DNA of 64,000 bases from Trochalopteron elliotii (lineage: Eukaryota > Chordata > Aves > Passeriformes > Leiothrichidae). This document shows, in pieces, positions 48,461 through 61,586 of this stretch (position 1 is its first letter; each line of letters starts with the position of its first letter). Made by a program: the position numbers and the translations under genes. The notes below the pieces were generated by a model. That model searched no databases and had not been told where the DNA came from. It saw only the letters and a list, made by a program, of their open reading frames with translations. The DNA lies in contig JANPWX010000126.1 in NCBI GenBank assembly GCA_024734555.1, forward strand, positions 608,888-672,887, in the 5' to 3' direction.

Positions 48461-49380
48461 GAAAAGAAAACAAAACTTTTTTTTTTTAATCTTTACTAGA
48501 ATGCACCTAATTAAAAACAACAAAAAAAAAGGCATCGAGATTGTAATAGCAAAATATGCTTTAATCACAGTGTGACCTTTTTATAATGGTTTTCTTGTCA
48601 CAACTGTAATTGCTGATGCTTTGATACTTCCACCAGCATGCCTTACAAAAGTTGCAACATGAATATAGAAAGGATGTGTATTGAGTTTTGCAGTTTTACA
48701 AACATCAAAGCAAAGCTGTGACATTGATTTTTATTCTTTTTGTTGTTCATCTGCATATTCTTGCATCTGTAGGGAAAGCAGGCAGTGACTTAACAGCTGG
48801 TGAGTACTTAGAGTGGTTTGGGGTTGGTACAAGGTGAAAACACTAAGCAGTTATCCAAGATCCATTATGTATTTACATACATACAGCTGTTTACCTTTCG
48901 AGGCAGTGGTTATAATATTTAAAAGCCAACTTTTGCTGTCACATTGTAGGACGATTTTCTTGTGTTGTGACAACAGCAGAAGTGTTGGTGTTTTGTCAGT
49001 GGATTTTCATTGCTCAAGATCCTTAAACAAAGAGAGAGACTCCTGGGCATTTTCCTCTGACAAAGAGCTTTATCTCCTTCTCCCTTGTGGCAACCCAGCC
49101 TTCCTTCCTTTACAAACATCTTGCAAGATGGTGTATGGCTTGAAGGAGGCTTGGTGGTAATAAACCTGCTAGGATTTTTTTTGCCTGGATGGTAAGAATT
49201 TATAATAAATGCGACAAAAAGCTGCTCCTTGATATCACTGCCCAAAAGCATCATCAGACAGAAAGGTTTATAGCCCCAATGTGCTTGGGGTAAGACAGCA
49301 GTGTTTATCCCATCTCCTCGGTGAAGGGCTTGCATGAGGTTGTTCCTAATTCCTCTCCTGGAAGGTGTGACTCTCCCTGC
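48461..49380. other. Unique non-coding DNA, no gene seen
   Basis: Contains a 12-base T run at 48477-48488 and a possible 27-base microexon at 48773-48799 (see findings). No coding sequence is recognised. Overlapping open frames on both strands around 48813-49335 lack domains. Confidence 0.5.
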
Positions 49381-49680
49381 CTGTTTATCCCCGTTTGCAG
49401 GCGGGAGCAGTTCCCACCGCCCGGGAGTTGCAGCGAGCAGGGCTGTCAGTGTGAGAGGCAGACAATTGAATCAAGGCACTAAAACATGCCACTCCAAAGC
49501 TGTTTAAATCATCCTAATGTGAATTATGAATTTATTACAATACATATTACCTCAGGGGACAGAGAGGGAAGGGAGATCTGAAGGGGCTGTTTGTAAACAT
49601 GTAAAACAATAAGCGTTTCCTGCGTTGCCACCGCGACAGGGAGCTCGCCTGCCCAAATAAAACCTAAATAAATAAATGTG
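49381..49680. promoter_or_regulatory. Candidate conserved non-coding element
   Basis: Ten CpGs in 300 bases fall in two groups (about 49391-49435 and 49614-49648) that flank an AT-rich centre with motifs such as AATTATGAATTTATTA. The texture is that of a conserved enhancer or a small, decayed CpG island. No promoter motif, open frame or splice site could be tied to it. Confidence 0.35.
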
Positions 49681-51515
49681 TAGACAGGCAGCAGCTCACC
49701 TGGGGTCAGGTGGCTCCCAGTGGGTCAGGTAACACACTGCTTGCAGAAAAAAAATGAGCAGCAAACAACAATGACCCTTGATCCTGGGGGAAACAGGAGG
49801 GGTCCAAATCTCTGAACGCCACAGTTTGCTGTTTGTGGAGCAGAAATGCTGTGCTTTGCATGGTGTGATGTGACCTGTGCTTTAGGCAAGCTGCCACAAA
49901 CTTAAAAGACAGACAAGGTTGGAAAACCACAAATTCAGCTGTGCTCGCTAAGAGGAGAGGAAGGAAATGCATACCTCTTCGGGGGTGTCACAAAAAGTGC
50001 ATGGACACTGAGCGTTCCCCTGAGCAATGTTTGAGTGTGTGTAGTGGCTGTTTGGGGATTTTTCTTCAGTTCTTAGCAGCAATGCTGGTCCTTGGTGTCT
50101 GCCAGCCTCAGCTGTCCCTTGTGAGATGCTTTGAGAGGTGAGATCAGCAGCAGCTGCCTTCCCCACCTTCAGCATCCCTGGGCTGGGTTGCTCCAAAGAG
50201 GATGGGCATCCCCTGATGGTGCAGAGCCATACCGGGTGCTCCATGCAACTCCCTGAGGAGCAGTGGTGGGATAAGGAATTTCAGTCACTGCTGCCTGGGA
50301 GAACACAACAAAAGAGACAGCAGCTTACAGAGGGATGGCTCCATATCCCAGCACTTCTGCTTTTGAGAGCAGTGTGCTTCAGCAGGGCTCTGCAGGGGAT
50401 GGCACTGACTGATGTGGAGGTAATGATTTATAAAGTGGAGGACCTAAACATAGTTCAGGCTGCATTGCCAGCATGCTGGCTGTCCTCAGAGGACTCCGGA
50501 ATATGCTGCGTTGCAAGACTGCAGCGATTTGGCTGCAAGCTATATTTAGCCTATTTATTCTTTGTTGGTGTATAATGTGCAGTTCAGTGGAAAACTTGGT
50601 CTCTCCAAAAAGGAGGTTTGAACTGGAGTCAAGACAGGCAAAACACCATCTGTCTAGAAACCATTTTTCTTAAGCGATTTGAAGGGGGAGGTTGTGTACG
50701 TAAGATATATGTGCATGTTGCTTGGGTCTTTTTTATTTAAAGTTTTTTTTCCTTCTTCAGTGGTCTTTTACCCTGTAAGTTATTAAAGGCTATTAAAAAT
50801 GTAGACAGCAAAATGCACTTTGTAATTCAGCTTTATAGACCAATTCTTTAGTAAGAAAATGGAAATTTTTTTTTACTCACAGTGAGCAACTCCAGTGCTA
50901 GGGTAAAAATCAACTGTGCTTTGAGGAGATTATTCCTGTTGGAAGCACCCTTAAATGCTGAACAAGGATTAGTGCCATTGTGTTAAGGAATGGAAAAGAG
51001 CAACAAATACTGTCTGTTTTAAAGTGCTCACAGTCTGGGATGAAAGGTTGGCAAACTGAATAGGTCACAGTGAGCAGCAGCAGGCTGGTGGTGGCTCCCA
51101 GCAGTTCATGCATGCAGGAAATATTTGTGCTCTGCCTTGCCAAGGAATGTGTGCCATCACTTAGAAATCAGTTCAGGAATTACCTTTGGGAAGTGTCTGC
51201 AGCCTGAGCTGTGCTCTCCTGGGATTTCCTGCTTTCCCAAGACATTGCCTGCGCTCATGGAAATTAGAGCCTGATCACCTACTCAGAGAGGTAATGCAGA
51301 AGGTGTCCTGAGGTTGGCTAGGGGGGAAGGAGAGAAATTCTGACAGCTTTGCTATGTATTCTTTTTTTGAAGTTCATATAGTGTGTCTGCATAATGATAC
51401 AGGTACGTTAAAATACTGCTCTGAAATGACTGTATAAATAAATTCTGGGTAGACCATATATGGAACAAAATTCCATCTATTCCTTATGAGTTTAAACAGC
51501 AAAGTGTCTTTATGC

Positions 51516-51545
51516 AGATAACACTTCCTTAGATAACATTTCCTT
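51516..51545. repeat. Tandem duplication of a 15-mer
   Basis: Two adjacent 15-base copies beginning AGATAACA occur at 51516-51530 and 51531-51545 with one mismatch. Such a near-identical pair implies a fairly recent local duplication. Confidence 0.85.
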
Positions 51546-52133
51546 AGTTTTAATAATGTTATATATGAAAGATTGCTTTTTATGGCTATGCAATACCTTT
51601 TTATGCTGTTTCTTGGGTGTCTGTTCATCTGTCTCCATAATTATATTTTCCTTCCTGGAATTACACAATCCATCAATGTCGGGAAGGGCAGGGTGGTTAA
51701 GGGCTGCTCTGAGACTCATCAGACAAATGCAATGCATTGCTGGCAGTTACAATTGTATCCTTATTAAATTGGAGAAATTTCTTCTCCCCACCCCTCCCCA
51801 GCTTCCACGATTTAAAAAAAAAACCCCTCATAAAATAGAAATCTCAATTTCTCACTGTGGCTTTATAAATTTAAAATTTAATTTAAAAATAGCCCATGGT
51901 GAGTATTTTTAAATGAATTGTTCTTTGGCTTTGATACAGCGTGCAAATATCAAAGGGTCTGGCTGTAATGGTGTTTGATTGCTGCCTGGCTTTTCTTGCT
52001 CTGGAGACTTTCCATGGGAAAACTTGGGTTGGACCTGGAGAATGTTCCAGCAGTGCTGACTGCAGTGGGCAGAAACCACAGCATGGTACATGTTTTACAC
52101 AGCCTGAGTTGTACATGGCAATGACCAGCTTCA

Positions 52134-52260
52134 AAAAATGTAAAAAGATAAAAAAGAAAAACAAATAAAATGTAAAGTAAAATAAAAATAAGATGAATAC
52201 TACCTAAAAATAAGTACAACTTAATCAGTAGAAAAAGAAAAAAAATTAAAAATCAGAAAT
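52134..52260. repeat. A-rich low-complexity tract
   Basis: About 125 bases are dominated by A with scattered T and G (AAAATAAAAATAAG-type). It resembles an old poly-A-rich insertion or simple low complexity. No retroposon body was recognised to the left. Confidence 0.8.
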
Positions 52261-54689
52261 ATTTCTGAAGTTACTTAAAAGTAAGGATAAGGAACTAAAG
52301 AAGTATAGCATGTGCTGTACTTAACATATGGTGGGAAAGACTGAACTGAAATATTTTTGAAATTGAAAATGGAAAATGCAAGGGGCTGGAGTTTGGGGAT
52401 ACGTGGTTCATTCAGGCAGCCTTACAAATATGCTATTGTGATTATTAATCCACCCCTGCAGAGCCAGGTGCCCGGCTCACTGTGGAGCAGGCTGCTCAGC
52501 CTTAGGAAGGAGTACGAAAAGTCTTGTGGAACAAAAAAAGGCAGCCAGGTCTCGACCTCGCTGGGCACTGTGAGGCAGTAGTGGTGATAAAGATGAATAG
52601 CAGGAATGCTGCGATGTGGGTTTGGAGGAAATCTGCTCTGATGAGCTCTGCTGCTTTTGAAGCCAGCTTCAAGCTCTGTCAGCTAGATGAGGCAGAGTTT
52701 CACCCCCAGGGCTCAGTGTTTTGGGATCTGATGCACTTTGTTCTACTCAAGAAAAAAATAAACCTGAATTTTTATTTTGTGGTCCAACGGTGGCTTTTTT
52801 CACCACATCTTTTTTTCACAGGCTGGTGAATACTGGGCAGGCAGGTGTGATTCTCTGACTCCCTCAGCCTGTGCCATGCACAGATATTCCCGTATCAGGC
52901 TGGGTATCAGCATAAAGTGCAAATCTATAAATTATGGAGGCAGGTGATAAATGGGAGAGACTGCAGGTGCACTTCAGCACTGCAGTCTCTTAAATCCTCC
53001 TAGCTGAGGGTTTTCTTCTCTTCCCTTTTCTTTCTCAAGAGTTAAGCATAAAGGCCTTGGGCTTTGCTTCCACCTCCTTGAATTCTTCAGAGTGCACATC
53101 ACAGTGTCTTTAAACAGTGTGAGACGTGTAGGGGAACTGAAGGCATTAGCAGAGCGCTGGGATTTATTGGCAGATTGACAGCCTGATAGGCACACTCCCT
53201 TTCTTCTCTGTTTGTCACTCTTTGATACTTTCCTTTTCACGCTCCAGGAGGAGGGAGGGGTCCCACTGTAACACTAAATGTCTTCAGCAGTTCTGCTCTG
53301 CAAAGCGCTTTATCTTGGTTTTAGATTTTTTTTTTTAAAGTCTGAAGTTCACCTTATCCTTAAAGGTGCATAATTTACCAGGTCTCCTGTGATAACTTTG
53401 TGTCTTGCAGAGAAACTGAAATGGGAACTGAGCTTATTAAAACTAAATTAGTATAAAAAAGAAATACATTTCTCCTTTGTGGGAATGCTAGCAACTAGTG
53501 TGAAAGCCTGAGATGCTGCTGCTTTGTTGGTGTGAGGATAGCAAATTGAGGTGGTATCTTGGGAAACTGAATCTCTCTCACGATCTGTGTTGAGCAGTGC
53601 TCAGTTTCAGACTCAATAGACTGAGAGAGAGGCTGGTTACATGCATGAGATTGGGACTTAAATACACTTCTCAGCTGTGATGTTTCACAGGTTAATCTCC
53701 CTGTGCCTCCCTTACCAAGGTTTTCAACAAGACCAAAAAAAATTCCCTCTGTCACTTGCATCTGTTCTGCCTTTTTCATTTAAAAGACATTTAAAGCCAA
53801 CAGTGTTGTCTAAGTGTGTTTTCACTCAGTGCACCTACACGCCGTGGCTGTGCAGTGAGCCTTGTAGTTGGCTCAAAGTTTGCACCCCTAAAATTGGGGT
53901 CTTTACCAAACAGAACAATTTATTTTAACCTGTATAAGACAGCACAAAACGCTGATCCTTAGTATATAGTTTACTTTCTTTAGCTGTTGGCAGCCCTGAC
54001 CAGGCCCGTGCTCAGCACTGAGCTGAGCAGCAGCAGCCAGTATTGCTTACCCCAGATCCTCTGCCTGCAGCAGATAATGCCTCAAAGCTCCTTCCTCCTG
54101 TGCATTTAAAGTACACAGCCGTATTAGAAGATTAAGTTACTTTGAACGGGAGCAGCTCCTGTATTGTAGCTCAGGCTGGTTTTCACTTTGTTCCACTTAA
54201 GATGTTGCCAAGGCTGACTGTGACTTTTTTCCCCCCATGATGTAGTTGCAGAGCATGAAATTGTTTGGTGCTGGATAAAGCAGTAACCATGGGGCTATTG
54301 CTGTTATCTTTAATGTATTAGGCAACTGTAATTTCTCTTGGCATTTTGGTGTCCAGGTGAGTTGGTTTCAGTGGGTTTGTTTGGGGTTTTTTTGGGGGAT
54401 GTGTGTGCTATTACTACCAGTTCTTTTTTTTCCAGAGCTTCTTTCCCTGCCTGGCTTTGTACCTCACCAAACTGTCAGATGAGGAATGAATACATTTGGT
54501 AGAGAAATTAGACCATTAATTCTGCAAGATGTTTTCAGTGATATGTCAAGATCTCAGTTTTGCTAGGAAGGACTGGTTAGAGGAGGAAACCATCTGATCC
54601 TTTCAGATCGAGCAATTAACTACTTAACAGCTGGAAAAAAGATTTCGAGTGATGTGATTCTTCACACTGGCAGCACTTAGCTATTCCAG

Positions 54690-54840
54690 CCACAGTTTTA
54701 AAATGCTTTGAACAGGAGATTAGTATCTTGCTCATTTTGCAGATGAGCAAACAGAAGTACAGAGGGGAGATGAATAGACTCAAGCAGTAGGTCAACAGCA
54801 GAGCCAAAAGAATGAATCCCTGTCTAAATCCGATCTGCTA
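54690..54840 (-). mobile_element. MIR-like ancient SINE relic
   Basis: This is the clearest of the MIR-like copies. The plus strand shows in order CTCATTTTGCAGATGAGCAA at 54731-54750, an ACAGAGGGGAGATGAATAGACT block, a GTAGGTCAACAGCAGAGCCAA block and an AATGAATCCCTGTCT block. These correspond to the reverse complement of the MIR 3' region, core and the start of the tRNA-related head. The copy is diverged but collinear over about 120 bases. Confidence 0.75.
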
Positions 54841-57800
54841 GAACTGAGGCAATAATCTTTCCCCTGGGATTATTTCATCTGCCAGGGCCAAAAATTTCAA
54901 GGCTTTATTTTATTTTAATTTATTTTCCTTAATATGTGGGTGACTGAACAAAAACCTCAAAGAGTGATAGAGTGTGTGTCCAACACTTTGCAAACATGTG
55001 AGAGCCCCTGGTTCAGCATGTGTCATCTTTGTGATACCTAAAGAGCAAAACCAAAGTATGTCTCTGCACGCTTGAGAGCTGGTTCAGTGAGCCTTGAGGT
55101 GTTTCTGAGCCCCAGCTCAGTGTGCTGACCACCTTTGCCATTCCCTTGGTGGCATTTTGCAGCAGGTCTGGAGAGAGCCATGGGGATGGGGCTCTACAGC
55201 TCTACAAACAGCAGAGGCAGGCAGTTGTGCATCCTGGTGGTGAGGGCTGGGGAGCTGCACTCTCCTGCAGCCTGTGCTTGGGCAGACCCCTTCATTGTCC
55301 ACTCCCTCTGCCCTCCCAGGGCTCTGATCTGATGTGGCTGTTCCATGGCACTGCTTCCCCATTAATCACAGACACACAGCTGAATTTTGGATTGGAGTTT
55401 GGCTGTGGGAGTTCATGCAGGCTCTGCTTCGCACTCGAGAGGCCTTGCTGCTCCCCTTGCTGTGTTGTTCTGTAGCTGGGTTTAAAATATATATTGTTGC
55501 TGGCATTGGAATCCATATCTGCTCCCAGCATATGCTATTGGCACAATACCAGCAGATGCTGTTGAGCAGTATCAAATCTCGAGGCGCAGCTCTGCTCTGA
55601 AGTGTGACTCTGTGAAATGGCACCGTGGGGTTCCTCCTCAGAGTCTCAGTGACTTCATGTGAAGTTCTTTCTCTCTTAGAAAGTGAAAGATGCTGCTTGG
55701 TTGTTTTTAACAGCCATCTTTACAAACCAAACCTGTAACTGGATTTGGTTTTGAGGGAAATGGTGGGACTGGGGTGGGTTTCTGGCTCCTGTCCTTGCCC
55801 AGAGCTCCTCTCCCACCCTCTTCCTGTCTCAGTTGTGCAGCAGGGAAGCTCTTGGGGCTGGGCAAGGGGAATTTGTCAGTGCCAAAGGAGTTAGGCTACC
55901 CTTGCAGGTTACAGATATTTCCATTTTGCTGTTTAATAACAAGTTGGTCACACTCCATTTGAAACTCTCTTAAAAATGCAAAATCCATTGGGGGGTAATA
56001 AAAATTCAGAGATGTCAATAATTAGCATTGTCAAGAGTGGGGGTTTAGTTATAAAAAAAGAAATAAAGTGAGTGAATGCTGAGTTAATATTCTTCTTTAC
56101 ATCTTTTCATCCTTATTCTCCTTTTGCTTGTTTGAGATGAAATGATTATAAGCAAACTTACTGCACAACTGACTCTTTGCTTATTGTTCCTCCTCCTATG
56201 AAGTGTGGTGCCATCTGGCACATGGACAAGTGGGGAAGATTGATGGCTAACAAAGAACACCATTCATTTGCTCCTACCAGATTTGGACAGAAAACAAACG
56301 TTTTTAATCAAATCTATATGTTTCTAAGGAATATTGGATGCTGAAAATTTGCCAGCAGCTGAATTTTCCCCCCTTCCCTGCCTTGTGAGAATTATATCCT
56401 GCCAGGCTGATTCATGGATGGGACAGTGTGGGTGCTTTTTCTCCTGTGCCTTGTTTTCTTTCATCTTTGAGAGACAAGCAAAATAAAGGGCTGTCGGTGT
56501 TGAGGAGAGAGAAGAGGGGGAATGGCTATGTGTGGTAGCACAAACAGTCTTAAAATTCAAGAGTACAGTTGTTTTAATGGCCTCACAATGAATCATGCAA
56601 AACAACTGTCTGAAGAAAACACACAGTTGCTTTCAGTGAAGCAGCTAAAACATCAGTGGAAAGTTTGCCTGCAGCGTTCTTTCATTTTCCTGAGGAAAAT
56701 GAAAGATTCATGGATTCCTTCTCCCATCTATCTTCTCTCAGTAATTATGCAGTCACCAGCTAATACAGGAATTTAGGGTCCATGAGGGGAATTCAGCCAT
56801 GCTGCTCAACTGGGAGGGTGGAAGGGCTGATCCATGGTATGGAGCAGCTGAGCCACAAAGTAACGTGGAAACCCAGACCTTTAGTTAGGGAGCTTGAGGG
56901 AGGTTCTGGGATGTGGCTTGGCTTCCATGGAACAGAGGATAATCAGCTGCTTGGCACAAGAAAGGAGATGGTTAGGACAGAGATGATGTTGGTTTTTAGG
57001 ATTCAAGGAACATTGTCATAGATGTTTAAATATCCTGGCAAGTGCTGGATGGGTGCTGGCCTTGCTTAGCTGTGTTTTCTCTAGGCACATTTGATGAGAG
57101 GGGCTTTTGCTTTCTGCTGAGATACAAAAAGGGGAAAAAAAAGACTTGGCCATCTGAATATTAAATTCAGATGCCTTTAATACTACCTATAAATTAATAG
57201 GATTTCATGCCCAGCATTCAGAAAGCATTGTAAAGAGGATGTGGATATGTAAAGATAAAATGGATTTTGTAGCGCTTTAGCTGTGGAAAGAAAATTATTT
57301 TCGTTTTAATATTTTTAATGTATTTTTTCCCTTTGAAGTTAAATAATGGACTTAATTAACTCTAAGCACCTGGATTTGAAGCTTTGAAAATGATCCTTTC
57401 ATTGCAGTGCTGTTGAATTTTCTGGAAAGTTGCATCTGCAGGTACACAGCCTTGTACAATGTACACGTGCTGTTTGCTGTGATGCTGGTGGCAGGCACAG
57501 CCTGAAGCTGCTGCAGGTCTGAGCCTGGGGTGTCCTGGGCCAGCCATGGGCTTGGAGCTGGGGTCCCCCAGGTCCCCAGGGCAGATAGGGGCATCTGCAG
57601 GGACCTGGGGGAGAAAGGAGAGAAGAGACAGCTCTGCTGCATGTGTTTGAAGGAGAAATAAAACCAACTGAGGGAAGGGAGTGACTGTGTTGACACAGAA
57701 AGTTTCCAACTGTTATATTTATATATAAGTTCAGAGCTTAAATTGCTCTTGAAACAGGCAGATTTATATCCCTTCCAAGCATTGCTGCATACTGTTCCCC

Positions 57801-59579
57801 TCTTCTTCCTGCTGCTATAAATCTGGATGCTCTTGTTCATATAAATATTCTGTCTTTAAAAGAATTTTTCTAAACTTTCCATGCCCTGAATCAAGTCTCA
57901 TGGGCTTTGCTTTGCATGGGATGATTAAGTTTTCCCTTTATAAGTCTTTAATTTGCTGCCTTTTAAATATTTCCTTGCACTTTTTTTACATAATAGGAAA
58001 ATACAGAAGGAAGTGTATTTCAGATGGAGAGACAGCTGGCCTTTGTATTTGAAGGAGAAAGCTTGTGTTTCTCTGCTTTAGGATGGTTTGTAGAAAAAAA
58101 ATGGCTCTGAAGAGAGTGACATGGCCAGGAAAGGGTCCAGGGTGGAAATGTGCATATTCCCTGCTGCCTTAAAACATTCTGGTGTGGCCTCTTAGCAGGG
58201 CAAAAGTGAGAAGCAGTGGCAAAACTTGGAAGGTTTTCTTTTTGCTCTCCTGTGACTCTGCACAAAGGCTTTAATTAATGAATCCAGTGAATCTGCTAAG
58301 TGCCTGTGGTGCTCCCCTGGGGACAGCCCGAGCCATTTGGTTCCCAGGAGGGTGCAGAATCCTCATTCTCTGGGCTGGACTGTGCTGCCCTAGTCTGGAG
58401 ACAGCCCTGGCAAATAACCCTCAGTTTGCTGAGAGGCTTGGCTTGATGTATGAGGGCTGAAAATATTCAAGTATGAGCGCTGTGAAGAGAGAGATCTCAT
58501 AATCTTCATGCCTGACAGAAATCCATGGGTGGGCTGGGGAACCAGCAAAAGCTGTGTTTGGGGCTGGGTGTGTGTCAGCCCTCTCTGACTGGTGTTAGTG
58601 ATGACTTTCATGTCATAAATGTGTACTTAACCAGCAGCGTGGCTGAGCGAGCTGATGTGCAGCCTGTAGAAGCAAAGGGGTGGCTTTCCATTGTCTTCAG
58701 TGAGTTGTGGATTAACTCTCAGGAGAATAATAATATCATGGTTTACTTGGCAGTAACAATGCTAGCAGTGCTGTTTGACTGCAGACAATAAACTGAGCAA
58801 GTTATGGAAAACATGATAGCCCTGTCCTGAACAGGAGGAGAGCCACTCAGACGTGAAGGCAATCCATTTTGCATACTATTTCTGTGGGGAACTTTCAGCA
58901 GTTCAGCAGGGTTTTTTGACATATGGCTTCTATGTAGATGAAGTGCCAGACCTTAACTGGATAAAGATATAATTAAATTTTCAGTGAAATTGCTGAGAGT
59001 GAAGTATGAAACCTCATTTGGAAGTTGCCAGAGAAGGGGCGACCTGCCTGGCCCTTGGAGGTGCAGAGCTCTGGCTGTGAGATGTTCCTTGAGTTTGAGG
59101 GCTGGCACCACCACCCTTTGTGCTGTGCTGGGAGGCTCCCCCATCAATAACTGTGCCCTGGACCTGGTTTGTCAGGTCTGGGAAGGGACCTTCTTTGGTT
59201 TTTAAGTTGTTTTCTATGAACACACTGCACCTTTTCCTATTACGGAGCTGCTCCTGCTGATCAGGCCTGCAGTGTTCAGCAGTGTCTGTTGAGGAAACAC
59301 TCTAGATTTGATGCCAAGTCAATGATGTGAACTCTCAAGCTTCCCACAGGAGGACAGGAGCAATGTTTGAATATTCACACAGGCTGAGCTTCCAGGAAGA
59401 GTCCTTGTGAGGCAGTGATCATGGACCTTCAGTGTCACTGTTGGTCTCTGCACAGACACAGGTGTGCCGGGGTTTGTTGACTCACTGACTTGCTGTTTGT
59501 CCTGCTAGAGTGACCATTTGTGGTCCTGCCTGGTGGTTTCTTGGTTTTGTGGGTGGCAGTGTGAACTATACAGCTGCTC
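54841..59579. other. Unique non-coding DNA, no gene seen
   Basis: No coding sequence is recognised. Several mid-size open frames overlap on opposite strands around 55117-55623 and 57352-57840 without domains or codon bias. An A-rich segment lies near 56050-56070. Confidence 0.55.
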
Positions 59580-59593
59580 AAAAAAAAAAAAAA
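59580..59593. repeat. Poly-A tract, 14 bases
   Basis: A homopolymer of 14 A is followed by GGT and another 7-base A run. It is not preceded by an obvious AATAAA or retroposed body. Confidence 0.85.
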
Positions 59594-61586
59594 GGTAAAA
59601 AAAGGAGCATTATGTTGTATGCCTATTTAAAAATAGGTGAGGAAGACTAAACAGAGATTAAGTCAGGGTTCTTAACAGAAGGAGTGCAAATCCTCAAGGC
59701 ACCCAGTGGTCTGATCCTCAGAGGTAATTAGTAGGTAGCCCTATTAATTTTAATGGCACCTCTGAGCTGTTAGAGCCTGACTATTGCCTCTATATTTTAA
59801 ATATTATTAAATGTTACACGTTCTAAGTACTTCATTGCTCTCATTTAAGAAAAAAGGCAGCTTGTTCATTGGGTGCCTCACTGAAAATTATTTTTATTTT
59901 TAGTGCCTGTTGGAAAGCAGGTACGCTCTTCTGGGAGGCAAGCTGCTGTTAGGGTAATTGTACTCCTGTGCTGCTCACAGCTTCAGGGAAATCCCTTCAG
60001 GCTGTGCTTGGTAAGAGGCACCAGGTGATGAAGGTGCATGCTGGTAATCCTTGGCTTGGAATGTTCCTCCAAAGCCAGAGCTGTGCCACAACACAGCTTT
60101 TGAGTGACAGATGTTGGAAGCGTCACAAGAAGTCGTTTGATGCTGGAGTAGGGATAATTGGTCCTGCCAAGTTTAACAGCCCCTTATTTCTCTGGCTGGT
60201 AGGATCAATTCTTGGGTGGCAGAAGCTGCTTTGGAAGGTTCCCCCTTGGCATTTCCAATAGCTCTCACATGCTTGTATACATCGTGTCTCCTTTTACTCC
60301 CTTGCTTCTCCCAGGCAGGTGCCTGGGATCTCAGTTGAGCTTGTGACACTTGTTTTGAAAAAACCCTGGAAAATGTGGCTGTTTTGAAGACCTGATTCTG
60401 CATGGGGTTGTAGCAGCTGAAGATGTTTGTGTGTGGAGGTGACAGTGACTTGTTGCTGGAGGGGAGGATGGTGCAGCTGGCTGTCCTTGGGCCAGCAGTG
60501 CAGATATGACCTCTCTCTGGATTTGGGAGTGAAGTGCAGAGCATTTAACCTTTCCCTGGTGCTCTGTGGCATGCAAGGCGAGGTGAATTAGAAACCCCAA
60601 GTCTAGTGATTCCTTTGAGGGTGTCCTGGCAGACTGTCAGGTCCCAAAGTGATTTGACATCCACAGTGCTACTTTGTTTTTCAAGTGGAAGAGGTCAGAG
60701 TTTTTCCTGGGCTTTTATTTATTTTGCTCCTAATTTAGTCCAGGTCAAGTTGTGAATGGAGCTACCATGGGTTATGCTCCAGAAACACTTGGCTGCCCTG
60801 CAGCTTTCCTCTGTGTGCAGGGGGATTGGTATTGCCCAAGGAACCCTTCCTGAGGAGCTGGTCAGTATTTTTTGGTCGTGGGGTAGTCCTGAGCAGTCCC
60901 ACTGTGATGGGGATAGGAGATGTTTGAGAGCATTGCTGTGCTAAGGGCAGGTGGGCATGGCGTGAGCAAGCATCCTCACAGGAGGGAGCAAGGATGAACT
61001 GCAGTGGCAGCCAGTAGTGCCCAAAAACCTCTTGGAGAGGTAAACTGCTCGAGTGATGATCCCTTTTTACTTGCTTCATGTGTAAAGTTCAACCTGCAGC
61101 ATCTCTCTCTTGTAGCAATGTCCTTCCACATCTCCCTTTAATTGGAATACGTGCAAAGTGTTTCAAAACTCACCTATTCTTTCTGTATTACAGCATTGGG
61201 AGAGAGGGTAGTAAAAACAAGCCCCTGCCATTTCCAAGCAGCCTTGTTTGTCTGGCACTGAGACTTACTGCTGCTTGCAGTTTGCTGCCTTCACAAATGG
61301 CTGTTAGAGCAAGAAGTGAGACAGCTCTGGATTTGTGCCTCCCTTTGCCTCCCACCCTTAGGAAGCAGGCTCCCAGTGTGGTGTACATGTATTATGGCAG
61401 CTGATTTTGTATTAACACAAAACCCCACCCATGCTGTTATCTTCTGAGGGAGGCATTTTGAAGGGAGCTGATACTGGAACGTTTTCACAGGCTCACAACA
61501 GGATGCTGAGTTACTCCAGGATGCTGCACTCAGTTGGCACGCCACCAACAAGCTGATTTTGGTTGAACAGATGTCTGTTAATCTTT
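59594..61586. other. Unique non-coding DNA, no gene seen
   Basis: Contains an inverted repeat at 59717-59766 (see findings) and AT-rich DNA to about 59930. This is followed by GC-richer sequence with overlapping domain-free open frames around 60170-61080. No gene is recognised. Confidence 0.55.

Larger units (their letters stand above)
49681..54689. other. Unique non-coding DNA, no gene seen
   Basis: No gene is recognised. A duplicated 15-mer lies at 51516-51545 and a long A-rich tract at 52134-52260. The forward open frame at 50138-50575 (145 codons) shows no domain and no splice context. Confidence 0.55.

Noticed and set aside
47730..48568. Two overlapping minus-strand open frames of about 160 codons
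   Set aside because: One runs through the CR1-like fragment and A-runs; hydrophobic and serine-rich composition without a domain.
57352..57840. Minus-strand open frame of 162 codons
   Set aside because: No recognisable motif and a second overlapping frame of 115 codons on the same strand; no splice or promoter context.
59625..59690. Possible further MIR-like copy (GAGGAAGACTAAACAGAG)
   Set aside because: Only one short block matches; adjacent blocks are not in MIR order.
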